Below, piece by piece: positions 46,232 to 56,144 of a stretch of 64,000 nucleotides of DNA (the first letter of the stretch is position 1; every line of letters starts with the position of its first letter). A program made the position numbers and the translations under genes. The DNA lies in contig SCFE01000025.1 in assembly GCA_004352715.1 (NCBI GenBank), positions 2,188,453 through 2,252,452 on the forward strand, written 5' to 3'. The notes under the pieces were generated by a model that did not search any database, had not been told where the DNA came from, and worked only from the letters and a program-made list of their open reading frames with translations. Origin of the DNA: Hofstenia miamia (taxonomy: Eukaryota; Xenacoelomorpha; Acoela).

Positions 46232-47169
46232 TTAAGTAGTAAGCAGGCATATGAAAATTGGCTTATTACAAAAGAATGTATTATTTGTGCGCTTTGGATA
46301 AAAGGCAAGTATATACTGTATACCTACATTCATGCTTCTAATTTTCTTTGCAATGAATTCACCAAAATCCAAGTCCCTATTTATATCGACACCCAAGTAT
46401 TTAATTGTATCTACTTGTTTTATTTCACCATTATTTATTGCAAGATGGATATTATTGGAAATACTTTTGCATTCATTTGGAGAAAATATTAAATTGTGTT
46501 TTTGTAACATTTATAGTTAAATAGTTTTTATTAAAATATAGTTGCAATAAAATTAGATTTGTTTTTAATATATTTGTAGCAGCATAGGGATTGGTGTGCT
46601 CAAAAGCAATGCATGTGTCATCCGCATATTGGTAAGTTGTACATCCATCTGTGTATTTCTGCAGGTCATTAATATATAAGTTAAAAAAAAGAGGTCCCAT
46701 TATAGATCCTTGCGGTACACCATTATAGGGAACTAACCAATCAGAATATGTATTAAAAAATTTTACTTGTTGTGTTCTTTCACTTAGGAAGCTTTTTATT
46801 AATTCAATGCTATGCCCATCAAAGCCATAAGATTTCAGTTTTTGATACAAAATGTGATGATTTATGCTGTCAAAGGCCTTGCTGAGATCTAATAAATAAA
46901 TTCTTTTCATTAAGACTAAGACGTACTTTTTCAGTTAATGCTAATAAAGCATCAAGAGTAGAACATTTATATCTGAAACCAAATTGATTTTCCGTAAGAA
47001 TTTGTTTATCTTGTAAATATTCATTAATTTGCTTGCAGAGCAGCTTTTCAAAAATCTTTGCCAGTGAATTCGTAACAGATATGGGACGGTAATTTCGACA
47101 ATTCAATGGATCACCTTTTTTATAAACAGGTGTGATATGGGATTCTTTTAATATTTTTGGGGAAAACAT
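46232..47169 (-). CDS. Reverse transcriptase of LINE copy B
   Basis: Better preserved than in copy A. 47169-46870 carries 'ESHITPVYKKGD' and 'NYRPISVTNSLAKIFEK'; after a frame step, 46910-46473 carries 'LDLSKAFDSINHHIL' (block A), 'NGVPQGSIMGPLFFNLYIND' (block B, uninterrupted here) and 'YQYADDTCIAF' (block C, YADD intact). A third segment, 46510-46232, has 'DTIKYLGVDINRDLDF' and the thumb. Three overlapping frames mean that at least two frameshifts remain, so an active enzyme is unlikely from this copy, but the catalytic residues are all there. Confidence 0.85.
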
Positions 47170-47233
47170 TTGAAAGTAATGCAGTAGTTAAATATTAAAA
47201 GATATTCATCAAATTGCCTTATAAATTTTTTTA

Positions 47234-47836
47234 CTATAAATGTTGGGATGTTTGATGGTCCATTTGCCTTGTTGGGATCCAATTTTGATACAACTGACAA
47301 CAATTCCTGTCTAGTACAAAATCTGAAGCTGAAACTAGAAGTTGACCATTTTTCATCTGAAAAAATTGCTTAGTACCTTTATATTGCCCAAGGTTTAGAA
47401 AAACCTCATTAAAGTAATTTGCAATTGCCTTCTTGTCAGAAATAATTTGGTTATTAGTTGATATTCTTGTAATTTCTGTTTCAATGTTTTTTCCTTTATT
47501 AAGGAACTTTTTGATAAACCTCCACTTATCTCTACTAGCATTAAGTTTACCATAAAACATACGGGTAATTTCAGTTGGGAGTTTCTGTTTCTTCTCATTC
47601 AGTTGTTTAAGATTTGACAACTCATTTTGGAGCTTCTTATAATTACTACTATGCATCTCACTACAACGAATCTTTTCCAGTATTTTCTTCCTTACATCTT
47701 GGAGCTTTACAATATCAGGATTAGCTTGGACCTTTTTATAAATCTTATTGAGTCTTCTTTTATTTGCGATATACTTAATTCTAACTGGAGCTAATTGATC
47801 AATGCAGTATTTCAGTCTTGAAATGAAGAAATTCAT
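47234..47836 (-). CDS. Linker domain of LINE copy B
   Basis: A 200-residue open frame, Lys-rich and helical, running from the end of the endonuclease to the start of the RT. It includes 'RRLNKIYKKVQANPD', 'EKIRCSEMHSSNYKKLQNEL' and 'SRDKWRFIKKFLNKGK', then 'AIANYFNEVFLNLG', the usual pre-RT motif (x-x-F-N-x-x-F). Intact in B, rearranged in A (21236-21287 and near 21345). Part of a larger polyprotein, not a separate gene. Confidence 0.75.
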   Translation of the reverse strand: MNFFISRLKYCIDQLAPVRIKYIANKRRLNKIYKKVQANPDIVKLQDVRKKILEKIRCSEMHSSNYKKLQNELSNLKQLNEKKQKLPTEITRMFYGKLNASRDKWRFIKKFLNKGKNIETEITRISTNNQIISDKKAIANYFNEVFLNLGQYKGTKQFFQMKNGQLLVSASDFVLDRNCCQLYQNWIPTRQMDHQTSQHL

Positions 47837-48030
47837 ATCATCAGGGTCGTTCTTGGTATAAATATAACCAAATGGGATATTCTGGAGTAAGTTTATGAAG
47901 GACGCGTCACTGAAATTCTTAAATGATCTGGAAAATATTGTTTTTTGCTATCTTCTTTCTTGATCTGCTCAGAAACTATGACAATTAAGTTATTATCTGA
48001 AAAGAAGTTATTAAATACAAAGTACAAAAG

Positions 48031-48232
48031 GAAACTTGCGCGCTTTTAATTTTACTTTGCGGTACTTAATTGGTGCCGCATTATTAACTGCATTGCAAAT
48101 TTCTTTTGAAATATAATTAATCATGCAAGATCCAGATTTTAATGTGTATATATAGTTGAACGATATGTTTTTCCAAATTGTTTCCATTATTTCGTCTGAA
48201 TAATTTAGATAATCTCTTGCATAAATTATTTT
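48031..48232 (-). pseudogene. Fragment of another LINE (post-endonuclease linker)
   Basis: On the - strand the whole 201 bp is open and reads with 'SDEIMETIWKNISF', 'MINYISKEICNAVNNAAP' and 'IKYRKVKLKAR'. The pattern A-A-P-x-K-x(n)-K-x-K-A-R is typical of the region between endonuclease and RT in CR1/Jockey-type LINEs. It is directly next to the truncated end of copy B but does not match copy A, so it is another family. The 5' side runs into a 1000-N gap. Confidence 0.5.
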
Positions 48233-49250
48233 NNNNNNNNNNNNNNNNNNNNNNNNNNNNNNNNNNNNNNNNNNNNNNNNNNNNNNNNNNNNNNNNNNNN
48301 NNNNNNNNNNNNNNNNNNNNNNNNNNNNNNNNNNNNNNNNNNNNNNNNNNNNNNNNNNNNNNNNNNNNNNNNNNNNNNNNNNNNNNNNNNNNNNNNNNNN
48401 NNNNNNNNNNNNNNNNNNNNNNNNNNNNNNNNNNNNNNNNNNNNNNNNNNNNNNNNNNNNNNNNNNNNNNNNNNNNNNNNNNNNNNNNNNNNNNNNNNNN
48501 NNNNNNNNNNNNNNNNNNNNNNNNNNNNNNNNNNNNNNNNNNNNNNNNNNNNNNNNNNNNNNNNNNNNNNNNNNNNNNNNNNNNNNNNNNNNNNNNNNNN
48601 NNNNNNNNNNNNNNNNNNNNNNNNNNNNNNNNNNNNNNNNNNNNNNNNNNNNNNNNNNNNNNNNNNNNNNNNNNNNNNNNNNNNNNNNNNNNNNNNNNNN
48701 NNNNNNNNNNNNNNNNNNNNNNNNNNNNNNNNNNNNNNNNNNNNNNNNNNNNNNNNNNNNNNNNNNNNNNNNNNNNNNNNNNNNNNNNNNNNNNNNNNNN
48801 NNNNNNNNNNNNNNNNNNNNNNNNNNNNNNNNNNNNNNNNNNNNNNNNNNNNNNNNNNNNNNNNNNNNNNNNNNNNNNNNNNNNNNNNNNNNNNNNNNNN
48901 NNNNNNNNNNNNNNNNNNNNNNNNNNNNNNNNNNNNNNNNNNNNNNNNNNNNNNNNNNNNNNNNNNNNNNNNNNNNNNNNNNNNNNNNNNNNNNNNNNNN
49001 NNNNNNNNNNNNNNNNNNNNNNNNNNNNNNNNNNNNNNNNNNNNNNNNNNNNNNNNNNNNNNNNNNNNNNNNNNNNNNNNNNNNNNNNNNNNNNNNNNNN
49101 NNNNNNNNNNNNNNNNNNNNNNNNNNNNNNNNNNNNNNNNNNNNNNNNNNNNNNNNNNNNNNNNNNNNNNNNNNNNNNNNNNNNNNNNNNNNNNNNNNNN
49201 NNNNNNNNNNNNNNNNNNNNNNNNNNNNNNNNTATATATATACATATATA
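48233..49250. other. 1000-N gap followed by a (TA)n tract
   Basis: Exactly 1000 N (48233-49232) followed by TATATATATACATATATAT. Confidence 0.95.
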
Positions 49251-50479
49251 TTTAATACAATAGAATATTTAGCAATTATATGTTTTTCAAATAAAAATTT
49301 GAGTGCAATAATGATGTCATTGTTTAAATTTTGGTTGCTTTCTAATTTTTTGATTTTTTATGGTTTGTTGAAAAAAATTTATGAGCTTAAAGCTCACGAA
49401 CTAATAAAGTTTATCCGTAACCGGTCGCTGTTCCCTTGTTATTGAGATATTAAAATGAATAAACGCAAATTGCCCCAAAATCTAAAAATATTGAACTTGA
49501 AGAAAAGCAGCACTACAATAGCTGCATTAAGTTGCACATTTCTTTGCCATACAGAAGAATTTCGAAACGACGTACAAGGGCAGACCTATTTAGAACAATT
49601 ATTAAAAAATGTTTAATGTCACGTATTGCAATAATACGCCATCGCGCGACAGATACATTTTAATGAATTGCACACTTACTGATACGGTTTAGCATGAGGA
49701 TGATTATAAAATGCTAAGTAGACATCATTATCAATCTCTTGATTGAAAAAATGAGTTGGATGCATGCATGATGTACTTGCGTCCCAACGTCCGTAACATT
49801 CGAAAATGAACAATGCGCAAATGAATAACTTCGTCAACATCTAAAATAATTCAATACAATTATTTAGAACATACTAAATAGGAATCTTATTAGTCAGTTT
49901 ACATGTATAGCTTGAGTAAACTAGAATGCGACTTACTTTGATGCGAATCAAGTTTCGAATGAGCCTGTTTGGTAAACTTTTGCACAAATTCATCATTTCT
50001 AATCGAAGCCAAATATATGAATAACGCGTTTTCATTGGCCAGTGTTCTCCAACAAGCTTGCATGTTTTGGAAGCCTTCTAATACAAAATCTCGTTTGCAT
50101 TAAATCTAGCCAAAACTTAAATTCGTTGGTGAAAAAGAATTTGCAGAATTCTGAAATATTTAATAATTGAAGTATAAAACATTTTACTCCACATGTATAA
50201 TGATATTGATCACTGTAAATTTTGAAATATGGTAGCTATTGAGGTTACAGCCTAGTCAAAATTTAAGATTCAAAGCAACGTGCGTCACCACGATTTTTAA
50301 ATTTAAACATGATTTGCATGGTGGGCGTGGGTACAGATTTTCGTACCCAAATTAGCCAAACACCTACACACTTGTCAAAAAGTTCTGCCCAACCCATGCT
50401 CATGCCGAAGAGAACAAAAATTATACATTCAATGCACTCTCGGATTTTTCGAAAAAAACTACCTCAATCTAAATTACAA
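49251..50479. other. Intergenic, no gene supported
   Basis: AT-rich; no convincing exon or terminal repeat. Confidence 0.4.
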
Positions 50480-51183
50480 AAAAGTAATTCGCCAATCCCA
50501 AAGTATTTTATATTAAAGTATTTAAAAAATAGACAGCAGCGTGTAATATTAAACAGTAAAAAATCAAGTTATATTACGACTGACCGTGGGGTACCCCAAG
50601 GCACTGTACTTGGCCCTATTTTATTTGCAATTTTTGTAAATGATATAATAAAACATGTTAAAAACAGCGATATTTACCAATATGCCGACGACACATGCCT
50701 AGTAAGTACCGCAAAAAATGCTTTTGATGCTACAAAAAACCTCCAAACAGATGTAGAAAAATTAAACAATTATTTTACAAATAATCAACTGAAACTAAAT
50801 ATTGACAAAGCCCAATTTATAATTTTTTCACCGAAGGCACAAAGAAATCTAATAAATGATATAGAACTAAAGATAAATAATGAGTCAATAAATCAAAGTG
50901 ATTCAGTCAGCTATTTAGGAGTTGAGATAGATAATGAATTAAAATTTGAAAAATTTCTACTGAATAAGATTCAAAAAATGACTGCAGGCATTAGATATCT
51001 TTATCACTTACGCAATGTAATATCAAGCAATTATCATAAACAACTGATACATGCTTTCTGTTTGTCTCATTTTCAATACTGTTCTTTTCTTTTAACTAAC
51101 CTAAATTCGAAACATCGTATGCTTCTATCAAAGACATTTAATTGGTGTATAAAAACTCTAAACTTTGCACAAAAGCATGACGA
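50480..51183 (+). pseudogene. CR1-like reverse transcriptase fragment, LINE family C
   Basis: From about 50500 the + frame is open for 230 residues: 'YLKNRQQRVILN', 'DRGVPQGTVLGPILFAIFVND' region (block B), 'YQYADDTCLVS' (block C, YADD intact), 'NNQLKLNIDKAQFIIFS', 'SVSYLGVEIDNELKF' and 'GIRYLYHLRN'. It resembles copies A and B in layout but differs in sequence throughout, so it is a related but separate family. The N-terminal part of RT (block A) is missing, and the frame in front of 50480 is unrelated. It ends at a single N (51184), a contig join. Confidence 0.85.
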
Positions 51184-51184
51184 N

Positions 51185-51306
51185 AAAAAATGGGTTCAGT
51201 TGTAAGCCATCGATGTAAATATAACCATGATAAAGCTCTTCTAAACGAATTTTTTGCTCGCGAAAATAGTTCGTCCAACCAGGGAATCAATAAACACGCG
51301 GACATT

Positions 51307-51342
<36 letters not shown>
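51185..51342. repeat. Contig start repeated exactly at the window end
   Basis: 51185-51342 equals 63843-64000 base for base, including the (TA)n length; the offset is 12658. Sequence before 51185 (N at 51184) differs from sequence before 63843. The repeat continues to the window end and so its full length is not visible. Confidence 0.95.
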
Positions 51343-51344
<2 letters not shown>

Positions 51345-51593
51345 GTATATACAACATTAAGATAATAATGGCGAATTTGGAGTCTAAAAGTTCTCAATCA
51401 TTTTTATATCAAAATCCGTTTAAACCTGTTTACCATTACACTGAAAGCCAAATGATTTTATACGAATTTGGAGGATGAACAACAATATAACATACTGTCA
51501 AGGCAAACCAGGGAGGAGGAGTTTAAAATTTTACTAATTTCGAATAACGCTCTAATACATCTACCAACGATTATTGGAAAATGATATTTTAAA

Positions 51594-51906
51594 TACCGTA
51601 AATCCTCGTGTACTTATGAACCTAAAATTTTGTTTAAAATTTTGGGTGCAGCTTATACACACAGTCTAAAAATCATATTTGTAAACTTCTCTCTACGTTG
51701 GAGATTGAGGTACCTCTTAAAATGCACAAAAGCTGATAATAATTTATTCAACAATAATACACTAAGTAATATAAATGAATTGAAAACGTATGTGGGTAAG
51801 GATAAAATAAGTGTTTCATGGCGGATGCGGGTAATACATGATGTATACCTGTAACTCAAACAACCTTCCAAGTTTGAGGTGTGTCTTATACACGAGGGTT
51901 TACAAC
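51594..51906. mobile_element. MITE with TACCGTAAATCCTCGTGTA ends
   Basis: Left end TACCGTAAATCCTCGTGTAC (51594-51613) and right end CTTATACACGAGGGTTTAC (51885-51903) are inverses with few mismatches. An inner inverse pair (GTGCAGCTTATACACAC at about 51647 and GAGGTGTGTCTTATACAC) lies next to them. About 310 bp, no coding capacity. Ends of this type are seen in pogo/Tigger-like elements; the family assignment is tentative. Confidence 0.65.
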
Positions 51907-52074
51907 AAATGTTTAAAATGTATAACTGTTAAGTTAAAAAGCAAATAATTTTAGATAGCTAACCAGTAGCATAAATAAAATATTTTTGAACATATTGAGA
52001 AATCCTAGTATCACCACACTAGTTTCATTGAAAAAGCTAAGACGTGATAGTTTTCTAAAGTATTTATGCCAAAC

Positions 52075-52338
52075 CTTGAAAGTTCTCGGAACGCTTTCTT
52101 GTCTGCATGCGATGAGAAGACAACAAGCTCCTACACACACACGACTTTTTCCTCTGAACTGTCCACTATCGTGAACCTGTTTATAGAGCATCTGTGCTCG
52201 ACTGACAATTGTTTTCTGGAGATTGATGCGTTCAGCCATCTGGGAAATTTCCCGATTCCCATCGAACAATGCCCTATCAGATGATGATAAACCACGTTTT
52301 GTAGTCATTTTATTGTAATCTGTTCCACCATCCTCACT
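52075..52338 (-). CDS. GTF2B: TFIIB exon 2 (first cyclin repeat, 5' half)
   Basis: Second coding exon of general transcription factor IIB, which bridges TATA-bound TBP and RNA polymerase II at the promoter. Exact borders: acceptor TGTGTTTAG|AGT at 52338, donor TTCAAG|GTTTGG at 52075; 264 nt, 88 residues, phase 0 at both ends. It contains 'LSSSDRALFDGNREISQMAERINL', cut here as two motifs: SSSDRA, the start of the core domain, and MAERINL of the first cyclin fold. It ends 'IACRQESVPRTFK', the invariant A-C-R-Q-E-x-V-P-R-T-F-K of TFIIB. The region normally G-R-A-N-D-A-I-A-S-A-C-L-Y is divergent here ('VCVGACCLLIACRQE'). It follows exon 1 at the expected distance. Confidence 0.93.
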
Positions 52339-52447
52339 CTAAACACAGAAACTACAAAAAAAGTTTAAAGCTTATAGAATAAAAACAAATTGAAAATTAC
52401 TGATTTAATTAAATAGGTAGCCCTAAAATTTTAGAAAATTAACTTAC

Positions 52448-52699
52448 TCCATAAATGCCTGTCTGAGCAACAGTGCCCAATCCACTATCACTGAGCAAAT
52501 TATTCTCTGCATCCCCAACTCTACTTTTATCATTCCCAGCATCATTGCTAAACGTTCGCCATTCACTGCTTACATCAATACAGCGTTCAACAACAACGGT
52601 TCCACACTCGGGGCAGATCAAATCACCAGCGCGATAATCTTGCACAAGAATTGCGTTCGGATGATCACGACATTGAATTTCACTAGACCGATTGGCCAT
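52448..52699 (-). CDS. GTF2B: TFIIB exon 1 (zinc ribbon and B-reader/linker)
   Basis: First coding exon of TFIIB. The ATG is at 52699 ([10 protein letters not shown]); an upstream CTA and TTG in frame are not starts. The donor GGA|GTAAGT at 52448 is near-perfect; 252 nt, 84 residues, ending in phase 0. The zinc ribbon is visible as C-x2-H (CRDH, residues 10-13) and C-x2-C (CPEC, about 31-34), which contacts Pol II. It is followed by '[10 protein letters not shown]', the family's S-E-W-R-T-F signature of the B-reader, and '[13 protein letters not shown]', equivalent to the B-linker. A classical G-x-G-x-F-G stretch is reduced. Transcription goes towards lower coordinates. Note that exons 3 and 4 lie on the wrong side of this exon (see 54416 and 61923). 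Confidence 0.95.
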
Positions 52700-53095
52700 T
52701 AGCAACTTTAATCACATATACATTAAACAATATGCTAAAATCAAAGCATGCTATCAAAGAGAATCAAAGCAAAAAGACATACTAATAATACGGCTACATA
52801 AATCATGGCGTTCATTACAGCACTATTTTTTAGAAAATTAAACTTTCAAATCAATTGTTGTCGAATGCGAATTTTTTTAACAACGCTTCTGAAAATTTAC
52901 AATAAATGCCTTAAGCAATTTCATAAGCATCTATTCTTTGAATAATCACAAAACATAGCAATATACTGTAATATTGCCTACGATTATCTTATTTAAAAGA
53001 GCAATCTAACTGATGTTATAGTTATAGTATTTTTACAGTGTGCAATGCATTGGATTTACATTGAAATTCAATGCAGCGACTTGCATTGAAATCTA

Positions 53096-53100
<5 letters not shown>

Positions 53101-53136
<36 letters not shown>
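53101..53136. repeat. (TA)n microsatellite
   Basis: About 18 TA units upstream of TFIIB exon 1 on its own strand. Confidence 0.9.
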
Positions 53137-53137
<1 letters not shown>

Positions 53138-53400
53138 ATGAATATTTTGTGAATATTATAGCGGGAAACTTTGATAATAGCAGTGGCATGCCGAAGCATG
53201 TTGAATAAATGATGCGTTTCTTTTTTAACATTCAAATTGTTTCATAATTAATTTGAAGTTATCATGCTCGCTAAAACTATTATTTTAAAAATGGCATTAT
53301 TGAAACTAATTTACCATTTAAATCAGATTAAATCTTTTCCGGTAACTGAAAAATAAAATTTTGAGCGAAAGACTAGTAAAACAACAAATATTGATATTGG

Positions 53401-54290
53401 GTGTATTTGCTAATGCACGCGAGCGGCGACCGAATAATTCCGACTGTATTAGTTAATTCACCACTCTTAAATTCTATTTGCTTACGACGCTCGCGCCAAC
53501 CATTCCAAATGATTTAGTCGTAATTATAATTGTAAACTTCACGATCGAGTCTTTGTATGCTTGCCTGTATTTTTAATTGGTAACAGACATTAAAATTTTC
53601 GTAAAACCAATAAAGCAGTACATTAAGTACACTATTCGAATTATTGCATTTTATTTTATATATTTTACTTTCATCTCTCCACTTGAAATTCTGGCTGAAT
53701 TTATGTGTGAGTGACTCGTTGAACCATCTCCAAAATCATGCAATATGATCTCCGGTTGATCAAAAAAGCTATCAGGTCGCCAAATGCTAGACACGTATTG
53801 TTGTGGTGAAGACATTTAAGCAAGTAAAAATTGCGCAGCTGGTAATGACGCAATGCAACCAGGGTTTTCAAGTACTCGGAATTTTAAAAACTCCAACTCG
53901 CATGAATTCGCAAAACTTCATCAAAAAACTCTGAAAAGAATTTATTAATACTTTTACTCAGACTCGAATGAAAATCCCTTGAAAAATAAATTATTTTAAA
54001 TTCCAATTGCTTTATCAACTGCAAATAAATATATTTAGCGAAAAAAAACTGAAATTTGAAAAAATGGTGAACGAATTCGGAATAGGCCTATTCTTCAAAA
54101 AATATTCGAGCTTGAATCGTAAATATTCGATCTCGGTGCGAGTAACTCTAATTCAATTCGACTATATCATTGGTTGGTTGGCCACTAGCGTTGAATTAGC
54201 AAATGAGAACCGCGGGCACTATTTGTAAGAGTGAATATTAACAAATACAGTTGGCCAACCGGCGACGCGCGTGCAATTAGCAAATACGCT
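53401..54290. mobile_element. Foldback element with about 125-bp terminal inverted repeats
   Basis: 53401-53525 is matched, inverted, by 54160-54290. Each arm has two similar sub-units: an outer one with GTATTTGCTAATGCACGCG and CGCCG, and an inner one with ATTTGCT, ACGCTCG and CCAACC followed by AATGAT-TAGTCG. One arm has an indel of about 15 bp. The ends are GTGTATTTGC and GCAAATACGC. No transposase is seen; the centre (53860-54140) carries a CAAGTACTCGGAATTT-type sequence like the hAT MITE at 38.3 kb, probably a nested insertion. It lies between TFIIB exon 4 and exon 1 in this assembly. Confidence 0.7.
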
Positions 54291-54415
54291 CATTGGATTT
54301 CAAAACCTTGTTTTTAGATAGACAGTACTTAAAAACAATTTGACAATAAAACACAGTAAATTACTTTCAGAATTTACACGACTAACTAATTTTAAACATA
54401 AATTCATAAGAAAAA

Positions 54416-54577
54416 TCACAAAGGGGGGAGTTCGTGAGGCACTGTATCAAAAACAAAGTCTGGCGGAAATAATAAACTAGCTCTAGGAATCAGAAGTTTG
54501 TATGATTGTTTTATGGTTGCTTCAGCAACACCTGACGTTTCACTGATCTCTTCTTTGGACCGCTTTTGCGTAGAGGC
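54416..54577 (-). CDS. GTF2B: TFIIB exon 4 (C-terminal end)
   Basis: Terminal coding exon of TFIIB, only 53 residues. Acceptor TTTAG|GCC at 54577, stop TGA at 54416-54418; 162 nt. It reads 'ASTQKRSKEEI', 'GVAEATIKQSYKLLIPRA', 'LFPPDF' and ends '(E)LPPL'. The human protein in this place has ASAEKR..., VTIRQSYR-L, YPRA, LFP-x-DF and LPQL, so homology is unambiguous. It completes the second cyclin fold and the C-terminal tail. Entering in phase 0 after exon 3 ('MASQ'), the joined protein is 84+88+85+53 = 310 residues, against 316 in human. The intron to exon 3 (61923) is about 7.3 kb and filled with mobile elements. Confidence 0.93.
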   Translation of the reverse strand, partial: ASTQKRSKEEISETSGVAEATIKQSYKLLIPRASLLFPPDFVFDTVPHELPPL

Positions 54578-55518
54578 CTAAATGCACAGTTTATTAAACA
54601 TCAAATACAGGAGAGCTTGTAAAAGTCCTCTAATTTAAACTTTTGAAGCATCATACTACTTGAATATTTTAAAAGTAGGTTTAATGATTTCTATCAACAC
54701 TGCAGAAATCAAACTTCATGGATAAATACATAAACATCGGTTTTCAAAATGGTTAATCAACAAGCGATTTTCAACAAATAAATTAGTTTCAATGCACGGC
54801 ACATAAAAATATAAACACAGCAATTCATTTAAAAAAGTTTTTTTAAATAATTGGTGAATCTAATAAGTTCTCAGACAGATCATGAAAGCATGACAGAGCT
54901 CAAATAAAGAGTTGAAAATCGAAGAGTCATTCATAATAAGTAGCATGGGCGCAAAAAATAGTTGTCCTCAAACTAATTGCCCATTTATTGTACCGATTAA
55001 TTGATTGCAAACACATCCTCAATTAATATTAATGATTAATTATTTTCTAACAATCTTGTTTCTAGTTACACAGATATAATGTTTAAGATTGACACTTTTA
55101 CCCATACCGACTTTTCACATGCTATCCATATAAACCCCGTAGACTAAACGTAATGAATGTCTAATCAGATTGCATAATTTATTCGAAATCGGACAAATAG
55201 ATACGGATATATAAGCGTTTAAAGACAACGCTTGTGAGTGTGGGACAACAAAGAACACGCACGCTATCGTATTAATATATACATTATATGCTGTAAACCC
55301 GTGGTTGTTTATCATTATTGACAGAATCTTCAATACCTACAACCATGCTGATGGATGTGATGTAAGCTGATGAATCACTTTGATATTCATAAGACCGACA
55401 TGCAATATCGTGTACGAAATCACAAGGTACTCAAGAATTGGAAATTCACATTTACGTCAGTAATTAGATGATTTTTAATTTTAAGTGCTAGCACGGTCAC
55501 GCTTGAGAAAGGCATGAA

Positions 55519-55764
55519 CTATTTCTAATTTTTTCCATAAATGTCGTAACTAACTATTTTCAAACAGAAATATTTTTATTTGCCAAATTTTAATTATATA
55601 TGAATCAAAACTCTGTTTGCAAGCTCCATATCATTGCTATGATAAAGTTTATTATTTTTTGCAATTGACATTTGTGTCGTCTGTGAAACATTTGTTTTTC
55701 CCAATGTTAAAAAATATTTCTGTTTGAAAATAGTTACGACTTTTACGAAAAAAATTAGAAATAT
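55519..55764. mobile_element. MITE with about 60-bp inverted arms
   Basis: Arm 55519-55580 (TATTTCTAATTTTTTCCATA ... TTTCAAACAGAAATATTTTT) is matched by the inverse at 55706-55764 with a 4-bp indel and few mismatches. The loop is about 125 bp without coding capacity. It lies in TFIIB intron 3. Confidence 0.75.
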
Positions 55765-56144
55765 AGTGTTTGTAATTCCAAAAAAATCGTGAAATCTTTT
55801 GCATATAGAATTTCAATGTTTATGTAATCTGTGTAAAAAAATTGTTACATTTTGAACAATAGACTGCAACATTCCTAATTTAATGGGAATTGGAAAATTG
55901 CTTATAGAAAAATTGGTTATATTTTAAACAATAGACTGAAAACAAAATTGTTTGCCAACAAAACAGAATATATTCCAGTGACGTCAGAGATAGACAGACA
56001 ATCAAAGTACACAATTACATCCTAGCCTCGCCAGACATGCCCGCCAAGGTCAAAAGGTCAAATATCCACTTAATTCGAGTCTCTTTATACTACTTATATG
56101 AGCAAATACAAAATCCTATTGAAACATTAAATTTAGAAGAAATA

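Larger units (their letters stand above)
45754..48030 (-). mobile_element. CR1-like LINE, copy B, 5'-truncated
   Basis: Near-identical to 19192-21620 of copy A. It contains the linker, full RT and 3' end, and stops abruptly within the endonuclease region at about 48030 (after ..AAATACAAAGTACAAAAGG). 5' truncation is the normal outcome of target-primed reverse transcription. High identity between A and B implies that the family moved recently. The 3' boundary (GGTTAAC) is common to both copies. Confidence 0.9.
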
